A DNA stretch of 64,000 bases from Hyphomicrobiales bacterium (GCA_022842205.1 JALHQA010000004.1:176501-240500); one strand, 5' to 3'. Counted from the stretch's first letter, positions 10,465-20,720 are shown. Notes: generated by a model from the letters alone, not told the origin. A program made the numbers and translations.

Positions 10465-11214
10465 ATGGCCGGCCATTCGCAATTCAAGAACATCATGCAC
10501 CGCAAGGGACGGCAGGACGCGCAGAAGTCCAAGCTGTTCTCGAAGCTCGCCAAGGAAATAACCGTCGCGGCGAAGATGGGGATGCCGGATCCCAACATGA
10601 ATCCGCGCCTGCGCCTGGCCGTGAACGAGGCCAAGGCGAACTCGATGCCCAAGGACAATATCGATCGCGCCATCAAGAAGGCGATCGGCGGCGAGGGCGA
10701 GAACTACGAAGAGGTGCGCTACGAGGGCTATGGCCCCGGCGGCGTCGCCGTCATCGTCGAGACGCTGACCGACAACCGCAACCGCACCGGCGGCGCGGTG
10801 CGCTCCTATTTCACCAAAGCCGGCGGTGCGCTGGGCGAGACCGGCTCGGTCGGCTTCATGTTCAACCATGTCGGTGAGATCGTTTATCCCGCTTCCGCCG
10901 GCTCGGAGGACAAGGTGCTGGAAGCCGCGATCGAGGCCGGGGCCGACGACGTTGCTTCCGACGCCGAGCGCCATGTCGTGACCTGCGCGTTCGAGAGCCT
11001 GAACGATGTTTCCAAGGCGCTCGAAGCCGTGCTCGGCGAGCCCGAATCCGCCAAGGCCGTCTGGCGGGCGACGACCACGACCGCGCTCGACGAGGAAAAG
11101 GCGCAGTCGATGATGAAGCTCATCGATACGCTGGAAGACGATGACGATGTGCAGAACGTCTATTCGAACTTCGAGATTTCCGACGAAGTCCTGGCGAAGC
11201 TGACGGCGGCCTGA
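10465..11214 (+). CDS. YebC/PmpR-family protein
   Basis: 249 residues, the normal length. The N-terminus [18 protein letters not shown] is the family signature, followed by the [20 protein letters not shown] and [14 protein letters not shown] blocks. Family members are cytoplasmic; some bind DNA and regulate transcription, others relieve ribosome stalling. It lies upstream of ruvC, a frequent arrangement, but here a 252-base spacer with a terminator separates it from ruvCAB. Confidence 0.94.
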   Translation: MAGHSQFKNIMHRKGRQDAQKSKLFSKLAKEITVAAKMGMPDPNMNPRLRLAVNEAKANSMPKDNIDRAIKKAIGGEGENYEEVRYEGYGPGGVAVIVETLTDNRNRTGGAVRSYFTKAGGALGETGSVGFMFNHVGEIVYPASAGSEDKVLEAAIEAGADDVASDAERHVVTCAFESLNDVSKALEAVLGEPESAKAVWRATTTTALDEEKAQSMMKLIDTLEDDDDVQNVYSNFEISDEVLAKLTAA

Positions 11215-11287
11215 TTTTTCTGCGACCCGGTTCAGGTCCGGGAAACCGTGAATGCCTGTGCAGGGCGGGTTAACGCGTTGTTAGTAC

Positions 11288-11376
11288 AATCAATGGCTGT
11301 ATACGTGCCGTAGTATGCAATCATTGATTACGTGCGGCGCCTTTCCCCAGCCCCCCAAGCGGCGGCGCGCGTGAAT
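11288..11376 (+). ncRNA. Candidate small transcript between yebC and ruvC
   Basis: This non-coding stretch has an inverted repeat aatcaatg (11288-11295) and cattgatt (11342-11349) and leads directly into the strong terminator at 11377-11408, which is 163 bases beyond the yebC stop. That distance could reflect a small RNA ending at the terminator or simply a long yebC 3' end. Strand is inferred from the T-run. No known RNA family is recognised. Confidence 0.3.
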
Positions 11377-11408
11377 GGGTCGGGCCTTCGGGTCCGGCCC
11401 AGTTTTTT
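11377..11408 (+). terminator. Rho-independent terminator with TTCG loop
   Basis: A ten-pair stem (11377-11386 with 11391-11400, two G-T pairs) is closed by a TTCG tetraloop and followed by seven T. It ends the yebC transcript or a small RNA before ruvC. Confidence 0.85.
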
Positions 11409-11466
11409 TGCCGCGGCGGCCCGGCTTCACTTGTCGTGAACGTCTGATCGTTTATTCGTTCACGTT

Positions 11467-11979
11467 ATGGTCCTGTCTCCGATTCGCATTCTCGGGCTCG
11501 ATCCGGGTCTCCGCCGCACCGGCTGGGGCGTGATCGAGACCATCGGCAACCGGCTCGCTTATGTGGCCTGCGGGCACATCGCGCCGGATGACAAGCTGAC
11601 TTTGGCGGAGCGGCTGGCGGCGCTGCATGAGGGGCTGGCGAAGATCATCCGCGATTTCGCGCCGGACGAGGCCGCGGTGGAGGAGACCTTCGTCAACCAG
11701 AACCCGGTTTCGACACTGAAGCTCGGCCAGGCGCGCGGCATTGCCATGCTGGCGCCCGCGCAGGCGGGAATTTCGGTGGCGGAATACAAGCCGAACCTCG
11801 TGAAGAAGACGGTGGTCGGCACCGGACATGCGGGCAAGGACCAGATCGGGATGATGATCGGCGTTCTCCTGCCGAAGGCGGGGACAATCGGCCCCGACGC
11901 TGCGGACGCGCTGGCGATCGCGATCACGCACGCGCATCATCGCATCCCGGTCTCGTTGAAAAAGGCGGTGGGGGCATGA
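11467..11979 (+). CDS. ruvC: Holliday junction resolvase RuvC
   Basis: 170 residues. RuvC cuts four-way junctions symmetrically together with RuvAB. The first catalytic Asp is Asp12 in [17 protein letters not shown]. The second acidic site is in [14 protein letters not shown], and the C-terminal acidic pair lies in [16 protein letters not shown]. The fold and active site look complete. The last four bases overlap the ruvA start (ATGA), so ruvC, ruvA and ruvB are coupled. Confidence 0.96.
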   Translation: MVLSPIRILGLDPGLRRTGWGVIETIGNRLAYVACGHIAPDDKLTLAERLAALHEGLAKIIRDFAPDEAAVEETFVNQNPVSTLKLGQARGIAMLAPAQAGISVAEYKPNLVKKTVVGTGHAGKDQIGMMIGVLLPKAGTIGPDAADALAIAITHAHHRIPVSLKKAVGA

Positions 11980-12593
11980 TCGGCAAGCTCACGGGAATTC
12001 TGGATTCGACCGGCGACGACTGGGCCATCATCGATGTGCAGGGCGTCGGCTATGTGGTGCATTGCAGCGTAAGGACGCTGGCGGGCCTGCCCGGCAAGGG
12101 AGAGGCGGTGAGCCTTTCGATCGAAACCCATGTGCGCGAGGACCAGATCAAACTGTTCGGGTTCACGGCGGACAGCGAGCGCGACTGGTTCCGCCTGCTG
12201 CAGACGGTGCAGGGCGTCGGCGCGAAGGTCGCTTTGTCCATACTCGGCATCATGAAGGCGTCCGAACTCGCGAATGCCATCGCCCTTCAGGACAAGGCGG
12301 CAGTGGCGCGCGCACCGGGCGTCGGGCCCAAGGTTGCCGCACGCATCGTCGCGGAGCTGAAAGACAAGGCGCCGGCCTTCGCCAGCGTCGATTCCAACGT
12401 CATCCGCCTGCAGGATGAGATCGGCGAACGCCGCGCGCCGCAGCCGGCGGCGGACGCCGTCTCGGCGCTGGTCAATCTCGGCTACAGCCAGATCCAGGCC
12501 TCGCAGGCCGTGTCGAGCGCAATCAAGAAGGCGGGCGAGGCCGCCGACACGGCGGCGCTGATCCGGCTCGGGCTCAAGGAACTGGCGGCGTGA
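11976..12593 (+). CDS. ruvA: Holliday junction DNA helicase subunit RuvA
   Basis: 205 residues with the three expected parts. An N-terminal OB fold starts [11 protein letters not shown]; tandem helix-hairpin-helix motifs include [17 protein letters not shown] and [20 protein letters not shown]; and a C-terminal domain ([19 protein letters not shown]) binds RuvB. RuvA holds the junction square and loads the RuvB motor. It overlaps ruvC (ATGA) and ruvB (GTGA). Confidence 0.96.
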   Translation: MIGKLTGILDSTGDDWAIIDVQGVGYVVHCSVRTLAGLPGKGEAVSLSIETHVREDQIKLFGFTADSERDWFRLLQTVQGVGAKVALSILGIMKASELANAIALQDKAAVARAPGVGPKVAARIVAELKDKAPAFASVDSNVIRLQDEIGERRAPQPAADAVSALVNLGYSQIQASQAVSSAIKKAGEAADTAALIRLGLKELAA

Positions 12594-13627
12594 CCCCGCG
12601 CCCACTTGTCTCCGCCGAAAAGCGTACCGAAGACGAGGCCGATACGTCGCTGCGGCCGCAGCGGCTGGGGGACTTCATCGGCCAGCAGCAGGCGCGCGCC
12701 AATCTCTCGGTGTTCATCGAAGCCGCGAAATCGCGCGGCGAGGCGCTGGATCATGTGCTGTTCGCGGGTCCGCCCGGCCTCGGCAAGACGACGCTCGCGC
12801 AGATCATGGCCCGCGAACTCGGCGTGAACTTCCGCGCGACATCGGGGCCGGTGATCGCGAAGGCCGGAGACCTCGCGGCGCTGCTGACCAATCTCGAAGA
12901 GCGCGATGTTCTGTTCATCGACGAGATCCATCGACTCAATCCGGCGGTCGAGGAAATCCTTTATCCGGCGATGGAGGACTTCCAGCTCGATCTCATCATC
13001 GGCGAGGGACCGGCGGCGCGGAGCGTACGTATCGATCTCGCGAAATTCACGCTGATCGGCGCGACGACGCGCGCGGGCCTTCTGACGACCCCGCTGCGCG
13101 ACCGGTTCGGCATTCCGATCCGGCTGAATTTCTACGAGATCGCGGAACTCGATCTCATCGTGACGCGCGGCGCCCGCGTGCTCGGCATGAGCATGGCCGC
13201 CGACGGCGCACGTGAGATCGCGCGGCGCGCGCGCGGCACGCCGCGCATCGCGGGCCGGCTTCTGCGCCGTGTGCGCGACTTCGCCCATGTCGCGGGCGCC
13301 GATACTGTCACGCGGGCTGTCGCCGACAAGGCGCTCGGCATGCTGGAAGTCGACGACGCCGGGCTCGACGCGCTGGACCGGCGCTATCTGAACTGCATCG
13401 CGGTGAATTACAGCGGCGGGCCGGTCGGCATCGACACCATCGCGGCGGCTCTGTCCGAACCGCGTGACGCGTTGGAAGACATCGTCGAGCCCTACCTTTT
13501 GCAGCAGGGCTTCATCCAGCGGACGCCGCGCGGGCGCATGCTGACCGTGCATGCGTTCAAACATATCGGGCTGGAGGCGCCGCAGGCGGCGAACCAGATG
13601 CCGCTGTTCGATCAGGGCGACGAATGA
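12590..13627 (+). CDS. ruvB: Holliday junction branch-migration ATPase RuvB
   Basis: 345 residues. RuvB is the AAA+ ring motor that pulls DNA through the junction. Seen in order are [14 protein letters not shown], Walker [13 protein letters not shown], Walker B LFIDEIHR, sensor [19 protein letters not shown], and the winged-helix C-terminus with [17 protein letters not shown]. The start is GTG at 12590, overlapping the ruvA stop. The stop overlaps the next gene by four bases (ATGA), extending the operon into ybgC. Confidence 0.96.
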   Translation: MTPRPLVSAEKRTEDEADTSLRPQRLGDFIGQQQARANLSVFIEAAKSRGEALDHVLFAGPPGLGKTTLAQIMARELGVNFRATSGPVIAKAGDLAALLTNLEERDVLFIDEIHRLNPAVEEILYPAMEDFQLDLIIGEGPAARSVRIDLAKFTLIGATTRAGLLTTPLRDRFGIPIRLNFYEIAELDLIVTRGARVLGMSMAADGAREIARRARGTPRIAGRLLRRVRDFAHVAGADTVTRAVADKALGMLEVDDAGLDALDRRYLNCIAVNYSGGPVGIDTIAAALSEPRDALEDIVEPYLLQQGFIQRTPRGRMLTVHAFKHIGLEAPQAANQMPLFDQGDE

Positions 13628-14016
13628 CCGGAAAAGTGTATGTGCGCGTCTACTGGGAAGATACCGATGCCGGCGGTGTCGTCTATCACGCGAGCTATCT
13701 GAGATTCATGGAGCGCGGGCGTACGGAATTGCTGCGCGAGAAGGGCATCGACCAGGGTGCGTTGCAGAAGCATAGCGGGCTGATCTTCGTCGTGTCCGAC
13801 ATGAACATCAAATTCCGCGCGCCGGCGAAAATCGACGATGAACTGACGGTCGAGACCGCCGCGCACGAGATCGGCGGCGCGTCGCTGCGTTTGAAACAGA
13901 AAGTCGTTCGCGGCACGGATGTGCTGGTCGAGGCCGAGGTCACCTGCGCTGTGATTTCGCGCGAAGGAAAGCCCTCGCGGATTCCGCCGGACATCAAGGC
14001 AAAACTCGGCGCCTGA
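13624..14016 (+). CDS. ybgC: YbgC-type acyl-CoA thioesterase
   Basis: 130 residues, a single hot-dog fold. The family active-site region [20 protein letters not shown] is present with the catalytic Asp (DTDAGG) and Tyr/His. In proteobacteria YbgC hydrolyses short acyl-CoA or acyl-ACP and sits beside the tol genes. Here it overlaps ruvB by four bases and lies about 4.5 kb before tolQ, with unrelated genes inserted between. Confidence 0.92.
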   Translation: MTGKVYVRVYWEDTDAGGVVYHASYLRFMERGRTELLREKGIDQGALQKHSGLIFVVSDMNIKFRAPAKIDDELTVETAAHEIGGASLRLKQKVVRGTDVLVEAEVTCAVISREGKPSRIPPDIKAKLGA

Positions 14017-14094
14017 TTTCCACAATACGTCAAATGCCGGATGGCGAGCCGGCGCGCGGTGACGACACTGCGCGCAGGCTGGGGATTTGGCGCA

Positions 14095-14877
14095 ATGGCG
14101 GTCGTTTCTGATCTTTTCCGGTATCCGATCAAGGGGCTGACGCCGGAGCGGATGAGTGTGCTTACGCTGACGAGGGCCGGGGGCATCCCGTTCGACCGTG
14201 AATATGCATTGGCGCTCGGATCGACCTGTTTCGACACCCAGCGCCCCGAGCCGCTCGACAAGGGCTTCTTCCTGATGCTCAGGAACAACGAGGACCTTGC
14301 GGCGCTTTCGACAACATACGATCCCGCAACGCGGATGCTGACCATCCATCGCGGCCCGGAGCCGCCGATCCAGGCCGACGTTTCAACGGAAAGCGGACGC
14401 GAGACGGTCGAGACGTTTTTCGAGACCTATATTGGCGAGGCGGCGCAGGGGCGGCCGAAGCTCGTCCAGGCGCGCGGCCACAAATTCACCGATGCGAGCG
14501 TCGTATCGCCGGTCTTCATGCGCTCGGTGTCGATCATCAACATGGCGTCGGTACACGCGCTGGAGAAGAAGGTCGGCCGGCCGCTGCACAAGCTGCGCTT
14601 TCGCGGCAACATCTATATCGACGGGCTCGATCCGTGGCAGGAATTCGATTGGCTCGACCGCGAGATCGAGATCGGCGGCGTGCGTTTGCGCGGTCTGGCG
14701 CGGACGCCGCGCTGCGGCGCGGTCAACGTCAACCCGCAAACCGCCGTGCGCGACGAGAACCTGCCAAAGGCCATCATGCAGAATTTCGGTCACACCGATC
14801 TCGGCGTGTTCATGGAAGTTCTGGACGACGGAGACATCGTTGCCGGCGACACTGTCGTGACGCCGTATCTCGTCTAG
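14095..14877 (+). CDS. MOSC-domain protein
   Basis: 260 residues from the chosen start. The open frame extends upstream to 14041, but the MOSC N-terminal beta domain begins VSDLFRYPIKGLTPE, so the ATG at 14095 is preferred. The C-terminal MOSC core has LRFRGNIYIDGLDPWQE and RTPRCGAVNVNP, the conserved Cys position seen in molybdenum-cofactor sulfurase-type proteins. Members bind a sulphur or Moco group, in mARC-like or YcbX-like reductases. No partner is encoded nearby. Its stop overlaps the stop of the convergent downstream gene through a shared CTAG (14874-14877). Confidence 0.88.
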   Translation: MAVVSDLFRYPIKGLTPERMSVLTLTRAGGIPFDREYALALGSTCFDTQRPEPLDKGFFLMLRNNEDLAALSTTYDPATRMLTIHRGPEPPIQADVSTESGRETVETFFETYIGEAAQGRPKLVQARGHKFTDASVVSPVFMRSVSIINMASVHALEKKVGRPLHKLRFRGNIYIDGLDPWQEFDWLDREIEIGGVRLRGLARTPRCGAVNVNPQTAVRDENLPKAIMQNFGHTDLGVFMEVLDDGDIVAGDTVVTPYLV

Positions 14878-15341
14878 CCGGCGCTTTTCAGGGCGGTATT
14901 GCGCCAGTGGTTCATGATGTCCGCGAGCTCGTTGGCGGATATACGGTAAGTGTCCGGCAAGATCTCGCGCGGCTTGTTCGGCGGGTCGTCCTTACGGTTG
15001 TAACCAACCATCTGCAGCAGCCCGACCTGGCTGGAAAGAATAGGGGTGATCTCGTTCCATTCGCGGCGGCGGTCGACCCAGAACATGCGGAAGGTAAAGC
15101 CCTTGCGGTCGAGCCAAAGGCCGGCCGAGCCCGGAATGAGCTGCACGCCGGCGACCGTGCCGGTGACGGCGAAGATGAGGGCGAGGAGGCCGAGCGCGGG
15201 GGCGTTCGCCGAGATCGACGCATAAAGATTCAACGCGACGATAAATGCGCTCACGGCCGACACGAAAATCCAGCGCACGGTCGAGGCCGGCAGAAAAAGC
15301 TCCTCGGGCAGTTCCTCGGTGCCGGAAGTCTCGTTCGACAT
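14874..15341 (-). CDS. Small two-helix membrane protein with PH-like C-terminus
   Basis: 155 residues. Two adjacent membrane segments lie at about residues 23-44 and 48-68. A soluble C-terminal half follows, with LIPGSAGLWLDRKGFTFRMFWVD and RREWNEI, a pattern like the bacterial PH-like domains of STM3941-type proteins. Function unknown. It is convergent with the MOSC gene and shares the stop tetranucleotide CTAG with it. Confidence 0.75.
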   Translation of the reverse strand: MSNETSGTEELPEELFLPASTVRWIFVSAVSAFIVALNLYASISANAPALGLLALIFAVTGTVAGVQLIPGSAGLWLDRKGFTFRMFWVDRRREWNEITPILSSQVGLLQMVGYNRKDDPPNKPREILPDTYRISANELADIMNHWRNTALKSAG

Positions 15342-15405
15342 TGTTTTCCCCCTGAATTTTCGAGTGGTTTACGGGAAGCCGGGCGCGATGTGAACCCGGA
15401 AAGCC

Positions 15406-16167
15406 TCAGCGGGCTTGCGCACGCCGCAGAAGCTCTGCCGTGCCGGAATCGGCGGGATCGACCGGAACGACGACCATGCGGGCCGAGCAGCCGCCGGCGC
15501 CACGCAGGATCGCGCCCGCGACGCCCCAGATGCCGCCCGACGCCGTGACGACCGCGCCGCCGGAATCGCCGGTGCATACCTGGCCGTTGCCGGGAGTCGC
15601 GAACGCCAGTTCCGGTCCGGTCCGGGTGTGGCGGATGGCGGCAAGGCTCGCGGATTTCAGCGTGCCGGATTTGCCGGCCGTCCCGGCTTTTCCGGAGGCG
15701 GCAAGCGTCAATACATCGGGTTTCGGGGCCGGATCGAAGCCGACGGGCGCGCGCCCGGCGGGGGCGGGCGCGGCGAGGCGCAGCACGGCGATATCAGCGG
15801 AAATCTCGGCCTGACGGGTTTCGATGTCGCCAGCTTTTTTCGACCAGCCGCGCACGTAATTCGGGTGACGGACGATCGCGGACACCTGCGCGAATTGCGG
15901 CACGGCTTTGGCGCCGTCGAAAAAGAACACCGCGACATACTGCGGTTTGTCGGCTTCGTCGAGGCAATGCGCGGCCGTGAGGACAAGGTTTTGCGCGATC
16001 AGCACGCCCGAGCATTCGGACAGGCGCGCGGTGCCGTCCGCCTGCGGGGAGACGGCCTGGATCGCGACCGCGGCGCGCGACAGGGCCTGATCCGGTTTCA
16101 TCGGAGCGCCGCCATCGAGCGCGAAGGCCGGCGTGGCGAGGAGGGTGAGGGCGAGGAGGGCACGCAT
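15406..16167 (-). CDS. Secreted trypsin-like serine protease
   Basis: 253 residues from the internal Met whose next residues, RALLALTLLATPAFA, form a signal peptide. The frame is open to 16203, but the extra residues would spoil the signal. The S1 catalytic triad is visible: His67 in LTAAHC, Asp125 in ADIAVLRL and Ser202 in GQVCTGDSGGAVV. Two Cys pairs (51 with 68, and those around 198 and the GGC near the C-terminus) could form disulphides. The protein is probably periplasmic or secreted, with unknown substrate. Confidence 0.88.
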   Translation of the reverse strand: MRALLALTLLATPAFALDGGAPMKPDQALSRAAVAIQAVSPQADGTARLSECSGVLIAQNLVLTAAHCLDEADKPQYVAVFFFDGAKAVPQFAQVSAIVRHPNYVRGWSKKAGDIETRQAEISADIAVLRLAAPAPAGRAPVGFDPAPKPDVLTLAASGKAGTAGKSGTLKSASLAAIRHTRTGPELAFATPGNGQVCTGDSGGAVVTASGGIWGVAGAILRGAGGCSARMVVVPVDPADSGTAELLRRAQAR

Positions 16168-16206
16168 GCTGCGTTTCGTAGTGAGGCCAGGGCTTCGCCG
16201 CAACTA

Positions 16207-16323
16207 CCTCTCCCGCCTGCGGGAGAGGTCGAGTGCGAAGCGCACCGGGAGAGGGGAATGTGCCGCCCCCTCTCTCCGCTCGCCTTCGGCGAGTCGGCTC
16301 TCTCCCGCAGGCGGGAGAGAGGG
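16207..16323. repeat. Interspersed palindromic repeat, family B
   Basis: The left arm cctctcccgcctgcgggaga (16207-16228) is itself a hairpin and pairs with the right arm at 16298-16323 (tctcccgcaggcgggaga core). A third hairpin, ctcgccttcggcgag, lies at 16279-16293. This is a well-known intergenic repeat style in alphaproteobacteria. It separates the protease gene from the divergent TetR gene. Confidence 0.75.
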
Positions 16324-16352
16324 TGTCAGCCCTGTCGCATATCCCCAAACTG

Positions 16353-16371
16353 ATGTAACAGCCTTTTACAT
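16353..16371. promoter_or_regulatory. TetR operator O1 (ATGTAA-N7-TTACAT)
   Basis: A perfect dyad, ATGTAA (16353-16358) and TTACAT (16366-16371) with a 7-base spacer, overlaps the tetR start codon at 16370. The identical arms and spacing occur at 17031-17049 before the next gene. This supports autoregulation by the TetR protein and control of DUF2852. Confidence 0.65.
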
Positions 16372-16978
16372 GAGGGGCTATCACCACGGAAATCTGAAGG
16401 AAGCGCTGGTCGAGGCGGCGTTGAAGCTGATCGGCCAGAAGGGCGTCAGCGGCTTCACCTTCGTCGAGGCGGCGCGCGAGGCCGGCGTCAGCCCCGCCGC
16501 GCCCTATCGTCATTACAAGGACCGCGAACAGCTGCTGGCCGATGTCGCGCGCCGCGGCTTCGAGGCATTCGAGGCGACGCTGGCGAAAGCCTGGAATGGC
16601 GGGAAGCCTACGCCGGTGGAGGCGCTGGAGCGGATCGGCCGCGCCTATCTCACTTTCGCGCGCACCGAACCGGCTTACTACGCGGCGATGTTCGAGGGCG
16701 GAGTTTCCGCCGATGCATCGCCCGAATTGCGCGATGCCGGCGACCGCGCCTTCGGCGTGCTGCGGCAGGCGGCGGAAGCCGTGGTCGAGACCGTTCCCGA
16801 GAAAAGCCGGCCGCCGGCGATGATGGTCGCCTTGCATATGTGGTCGCTGGCGCATGGCATCGCCTCGCTGTTCGCGCGCCCCGACGACAGCCGCCGCAAA
16901 CTCCCCATGGCGCCCGGCGATCTGCTGGAGGCCGGGATGCTCGTCTATCTCGACGGGCTGGGAATCCGCCGCTCCTGA
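16370..16978 (+). CDS. TetR/AcrR-family transcriptional regulator
   Basis: 202 residues from the ATG at 16370. The frame is open to 16133, but upstream codons run through the repeat element. The N-terminal DNA-binding domain is clear: MRGYHHGNLKEALVEAAL, then the helix-turn-helix AAREAGVSPAAPYRHYKDRE. The C-terminal domain resembles TetR_C_33/WHG types (YLTFARTEPAYYAAMFEGG). Ligand unknown. The gene start overlaps a perfect ATGTAA-N7-TTACAT dyad, and the same dyad precedes the downstream DUF2852 gene, so it probably represses both itself and its neighbour. Confidence 0.9.
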   Translation: MRGYHHGNLKEALVEAALKLIGQKGVSGFTFVEAAREAGVSPAAPYRHYKDREQLLADVARRGFEAFEATLAKAWNGGKPTPVEALERIGRAYLTFARTEPAYYAAMFEGGVSADASPELRDAGDRAFGVLRQAAEAVVETVPEKSRPPAMMVALHMWSLAHGIASLFARPDDSRRKLPMAPGDLLEAGMLVYLDGLGIRRS

Positions 16979-17030
16979 CACCAAATCTTTTCGGACGGCT
17001 CATTGACAGCCGGCGGCGTCGTGCCCATTA

Positions 17031-17049
17031 ATGTAAATGTGATTTACAT
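17031..17049. promoter_or_regulatory. TetR operator O2 (ATGTAA-N7-TTACAT)
   Basis: A second copy of the dyad lies 20 bases ahead of the DUF2852 start. A TTGACA hexamer at 17003-17008 lies upstream, so the dyad covers the expected -10 and start region, a classic repressor position. Confidence 0.65.
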
Positions 17050-17068
17050 TCACAAAGGAAAGCGAACC

Positions 17069-17464
17069 ATGCCGATCACGGCAAAACTCGACGAATGGGG
17101 CAAACCGGCATGGATCGCCGCGGTTGTCCTCGGCTTCATCGTTTTCTGGCCGATCGGTCTTGCGACCCTGGCCTATGTCATCTGGAGCGGACGAATGGGA
17201 TGTGGACAGCGCGCGGGTTTTGCCCGCTGGAACCGGGGCGAGTGGAAGCATCGCGGCGCCCCGTGGATGCGGTCGAGCGGCAACACGGCGTTCGACGAAT
17301 ACCGCAACGAGACGCTGAAGCGGCTCGAGGACGAAGAGCAGGAATTCCGCGATTTCCTCGACCGTCTGCGCGCCGCCAAGGACAAGACCGAGTTCGACGC
17401 CTTCATGTCGGAGCGCAAGAACCGGCCGCAGCCGCCGACGGAGACCGGCGAACAGCACGGCTGA
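17069..17464 (+). CDS. DUF2852 membrane protein
   Basis: 131 residues from the ATG at 17069, which follows aaaggaaag. One or two membrane segments lie at residues 14-37 (AWIAAVVLGFIVFWPIGLAT), followed by a soluble tail with WNRGEWKHRG, the conserved TAFDEYRNETLKRLEDEEQEF helix and FDAFMSERKNRP. This is the DUF2852 pattern of Hyphomicrobiales; function unknown. It carries an upstream copy of the TetR dyad and ends at a strong terminator, so it is probably a monocistronic TetR target. Confidence 0.88.
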   Translation: MPITAKLDEWGKPAWIAAVVLGFIVFWPIGLATLAYVIWSGRMGCGQRAGFARWNRGEWKHRGAPWMRSSGNTAFDEYRNETLKRLEDEEQEFRDFLDRLRAAKDKTEFDAFMSERKNRPQPPTETGEQHG

Positions 17465-17491
17465 CGCCTGTACCGATTTTTCACGCTATCG

Positions 17492-17521
17492 AAGGCCGCC
17501 TCCGGGCGGCCTTTGTTTTTT
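17492..17521 (+). terminator. Rho-independent terminator after DUF2852
   Basis: A nine-pair stem aaggccgcc/ggcggcctt (17492-17500 with 17505-17513), four-base loop, then a T-rich run to 17521. Confidence 0.88.
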
Positions 17522-17547
17522 AGGCTATCTTGCCGGTTGGAGGCAGG

Positions 17548-18354
17548 ATGACAGGGCGCAGACATTTCCGGCGTGCCGTCAAATGGGTCGCGACCCTTGC
17601 CGCGGTCTATGTGCTGATTTCGTATGTGCTGCTGCCGTTCGCCTGGACGCATTACGAACATCAGCCGGGGCTCGCCGGACGGCCGATGGTGACTCGGACC
17701 GCGAGCGGTTTTCCCGGAGATGCTTTGAATGTCGGCCTCGTCGGCGACACGGATGACGTTCTGCACGCGATGCATGCGGCCGGATGGCTTCCGGCCGATC
17801 CGGTCACGCTGAAATCGAGCGTGGAAATCATCGGCAGCGTCCTGCTCGACCGTCCATACAGGGATGCACCGGTGAGTCCGCTCTACTACGACGGGCGGAA
17901 GGAACAGTTCGCCTTCGAGCAGGAGGACGGCACGAACGCGAGCCGCCGCCACCATATCCGGCTGTGGCGGGCGCTCGACACGGGCGAGGAGGGCAGGCCG
18001 GTCTGGCTGGGCTCGGCCACGTTCGACGCGAGTGTCGGCGTCAGCCACTACACCGGGCAGATCACGCACGACATCGCGCCGGACATCGACGCCGAACGCG
18101 ATTTCGCCGCGCAGAGTCTCGACACCGCGCGCATGGTCGCGGTCGAATACCAGGTGACCGGGGTGGGGCCGACGCTGACGGGGCGCAACGGCGAGGGCAG
18201 TCACTATTACACCGACGGCGAGATGAAAGTGCTGGTGCTGGTGCCCGATGGGCAGAAGCGTTCGCAGCCCGCCGAAATCCTTCCCGCCCCGCCTCTGGTC
18301 GCGGCGAAGGATACTCTTTGGCAGGCCATCGCCAATGCTGGCGGCGGTTCATGA
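17548..18354 (+). CDS. LssY C-terminal domain protein, membrane-anchored
   Basis: 268 residues from the ATG at 17548, preceded by ggaggcagg. A single N-terminal membrane anchor covers about residues 11-32 (VATLAAVYVLISYVLLPFA). The rest resembles the LssY C-terminal domain: DALNVGLVGDTDDVLHAMHAAGW, then PVSPLYYDGRKEQFAFEQ and RHHIRLWRA. In Legionella LssY the domain is fused to a PAP2 phosphatase; here it stands alone. Biochemical role unknown; probably faces the periplasm. Confidence 0.8.
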   Translation: MTGRRHFRRAVKWVATLAAVYVLISYVLLPFAWTHYEHQPGLAGRPMVTRTASGFPGDALNVGLVGDTDDVLHAMHAAGWLPADPVTLKSSVEIIGSVLLDRPYRDAPVSPLYYDGRKEQFAFEQEDGTNASRRHHIRLWRALDTGEEGRPVWLGSATFDASVGVSHYTGQITHDIAPDIDAERDFAAQSLDTARMVAVEYQVTGVGPTLTGRNGEGSHYYTDGEMKVLVLVPDGQKRSQPAEILPAPPLVAAKDTLWQAIANAGGGS

Positions 18355-18519
18355 AGAACCGCCGGTAACCAAGCATTAACCTTAACAAATCATGAAGGAG
18401 GCGGGCATAAGCGGCCGCGCGCCGTTATTGCGCCGCATTGGGGCGCGATCTAGCCGCGCCGCCGACATTTACCAACAACGCGGCCCGTCCTGACGGCGGG
18501 CCCAAGAGGTGTAGCCCCT

Positions 18520-19211
<692 letters not shown>

Positions 19212-19212
<1 letters not shown>

Positions 19213-19670
19213 TGGGCGCGGGCGCAATCCCCAAGGGTGGAGGCGGCGGACGCCGCCGCGGACGCCGGTCCGGCCGCCGCGCCGCGCTGATGGCGGAGAT
19301 CAACGTCACGCCGATGGTCGACGTGATGCTGGTGCTGCTCATCATCTTCATGGTGGCGGCGCCGATGCTGACGGTCGGCGTTCCGATCGACCTGCCGCAG
19401 TCGAACGCCCCGGCGCTCAACGAGGAGCGCGAGCCGCTGACCATCACGGTCAACAACAACGGCGAGATCTATATCCAGGAAACCAAGGTCGCACTGAACG
19501 ACATTATTCCTCGCCTCAATGCCATCACGAAGCAGGGCTATGAGGAACGTATCTATGTGCGTGGCGACGCACGGGTAAATTACGGTCAGGTGATGAAGGT
19601 CATGGGCACGATCGCCGGCGCGGGCTTCAAGCGCGTGGCTCTCGTGACCGCTGCCGAAGAAGGCGGCTGA
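19212..19670 (+). CDS. tolR: Tol-Pal system protein TolR
   Basis: 152 residues. A short basic N-terminus ([14 protein letters not shown]) precedes [20 protein letters not shown], the single membrane helix with the proton-conducting Asp of the ExbD/TolR family. The periplasmic domain follows. TolR couples proton flow through TolQ to TolA during outer-membrane constriction. The glycine-arginine-rich start is longer than in Escherichia. Confidence 0.95.
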
Positions 19671-19737
19671 GAGCCGTGACCGGAGACCGCGACCTCCACC
19701 GGAAACGAAGGTGGTGGCCATTATTTGGGGGCTATTC

Positions 19738-20694
19738 GTGAAGAAGCCGGATGGAGGCATGGTGTTCTCGGTCGTCGCGCATGCGGCGATCCTGGGCTAT
19801 GCCATTGTCGGCTTCAGCTCCGCCAAGCCCTATGACCCCTACCAGGAAGCGCTGCCGGTCGAGGTTCTGACTCTCTCGGAGTTCGACCAGCTCACCAAGG
19901 GCTCGAACCAGTCGAAGAAGGCCCCCGAGGCCAAACCGAAAATTGCGGCCGAGAAGGTCGCGGCCGTGGATGCGAAGGCGCTGCCGCCGGCGCCGGTCGC
20001 CAAGGAAGATGTGGCTGCGCCGCCGAAGGAAACCGAAGCCCCGCCGCCTCCGCCCGAACCGAAAAAGGAAGAGCCGAAAAAGGCCGAGACTCCGCCGCCA
20101 CCGCCGCCGGAGCCGAAACCCGCCGACCTGCCGAAGCCGCCGGAAAAGAAGCCCGAGCCGAAGCCGGACAACAGCCAGGCCGAACTCGACAAACTCATCA
20201 AGAAGGAAGTCGAGAAGAAGCCGGAAAAGAAGGTCGAGAAGAAACCCGAGAAGCCGAAGCCGAAATTCGACCCGTCCAAGATCGCCTCGCTGGTCGACAA
20301 GCGCGATCCCGGCCGCAAGGCGCAGGAAGGCCGCGAGGTCGCGGATATCACGACCGCCGGCGTCTCGACCGGACAGGCCACGCAACTCTCGTTGTCGATG
20401 CAGAGCATGATCGGCACCATGATCCAGCAGCACCTCTACAGCTGCTTCAACCCGCCGCCGGGCACCATCGGCCGCACGGACCTGATCGCGACCATCTCTT
20501 TCGAGGTGACCGAACAGGGCACGCTGATCGGCACGCCGGTACTGCAGGCCAGCTCGGGAGACGCGGCTTTTGCTGACAGCGCCATGCGGGCGGTCTATAG
20601 CTGCACGCAACCGGCGCGACCCCTGAAGCTGCCGGTAGAGCACTATGATTTCTGGAGAAACGTCGTGCTCGATTTCAGGCCGCCCGTCGGATAA
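19738..20694 (+). CDS. tolA: Tol-Pal system protein TolA
   Basis: 318 residues from the GTG at 19738, which gives the usual short N-terminus [24 protein letters not shown] at 19711 with ggaaacgaag upstream is an alternative that adds nine residues. One N-terminal membrane helix is followed by a long Pro/Lys/Glu-rich rod (about 65-190, with [15 protein letters not shown]-type repeats) and a C-terminal domain ([11 protein letters not shown]...SFEVTEQG) resembling TolA-III/TonB-C. It bridges the inner membrane TolQR to TolB and Pal. Confidence 0.93.
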   Translation: MKKPDGGMVFSVVAHAAILGYAIVGFSSAKPYDPYQEALPVEVLTLSEFDQLTKGSNQSKKAPEAKPKIAAEKVAAVDAKALPPAPVAKEDVAAPPKETEAPPPPPEPKKEEPKKAETPPPPPPEPKPADLPKPPEKKPEPKPDNSQAELDKLIKKEVEKKPEKKVEKKPEKPKPKFDPSKIASLVDKRDPGRKAQEGREVADITTAGVSTGQATQLSLSMQSMIGTMIQQHLYSCFNPPPGTIGRTDLIATISFEVTEQGTLIGTPVLQASSGDAAFADSAMRAVYSCTQPARPLKLPVEHYDFWRNVVLDFRPPVG

Positions 20695-20720
20695 TAGTAC
20701 ATACGGACTCCCAGCCTCTC

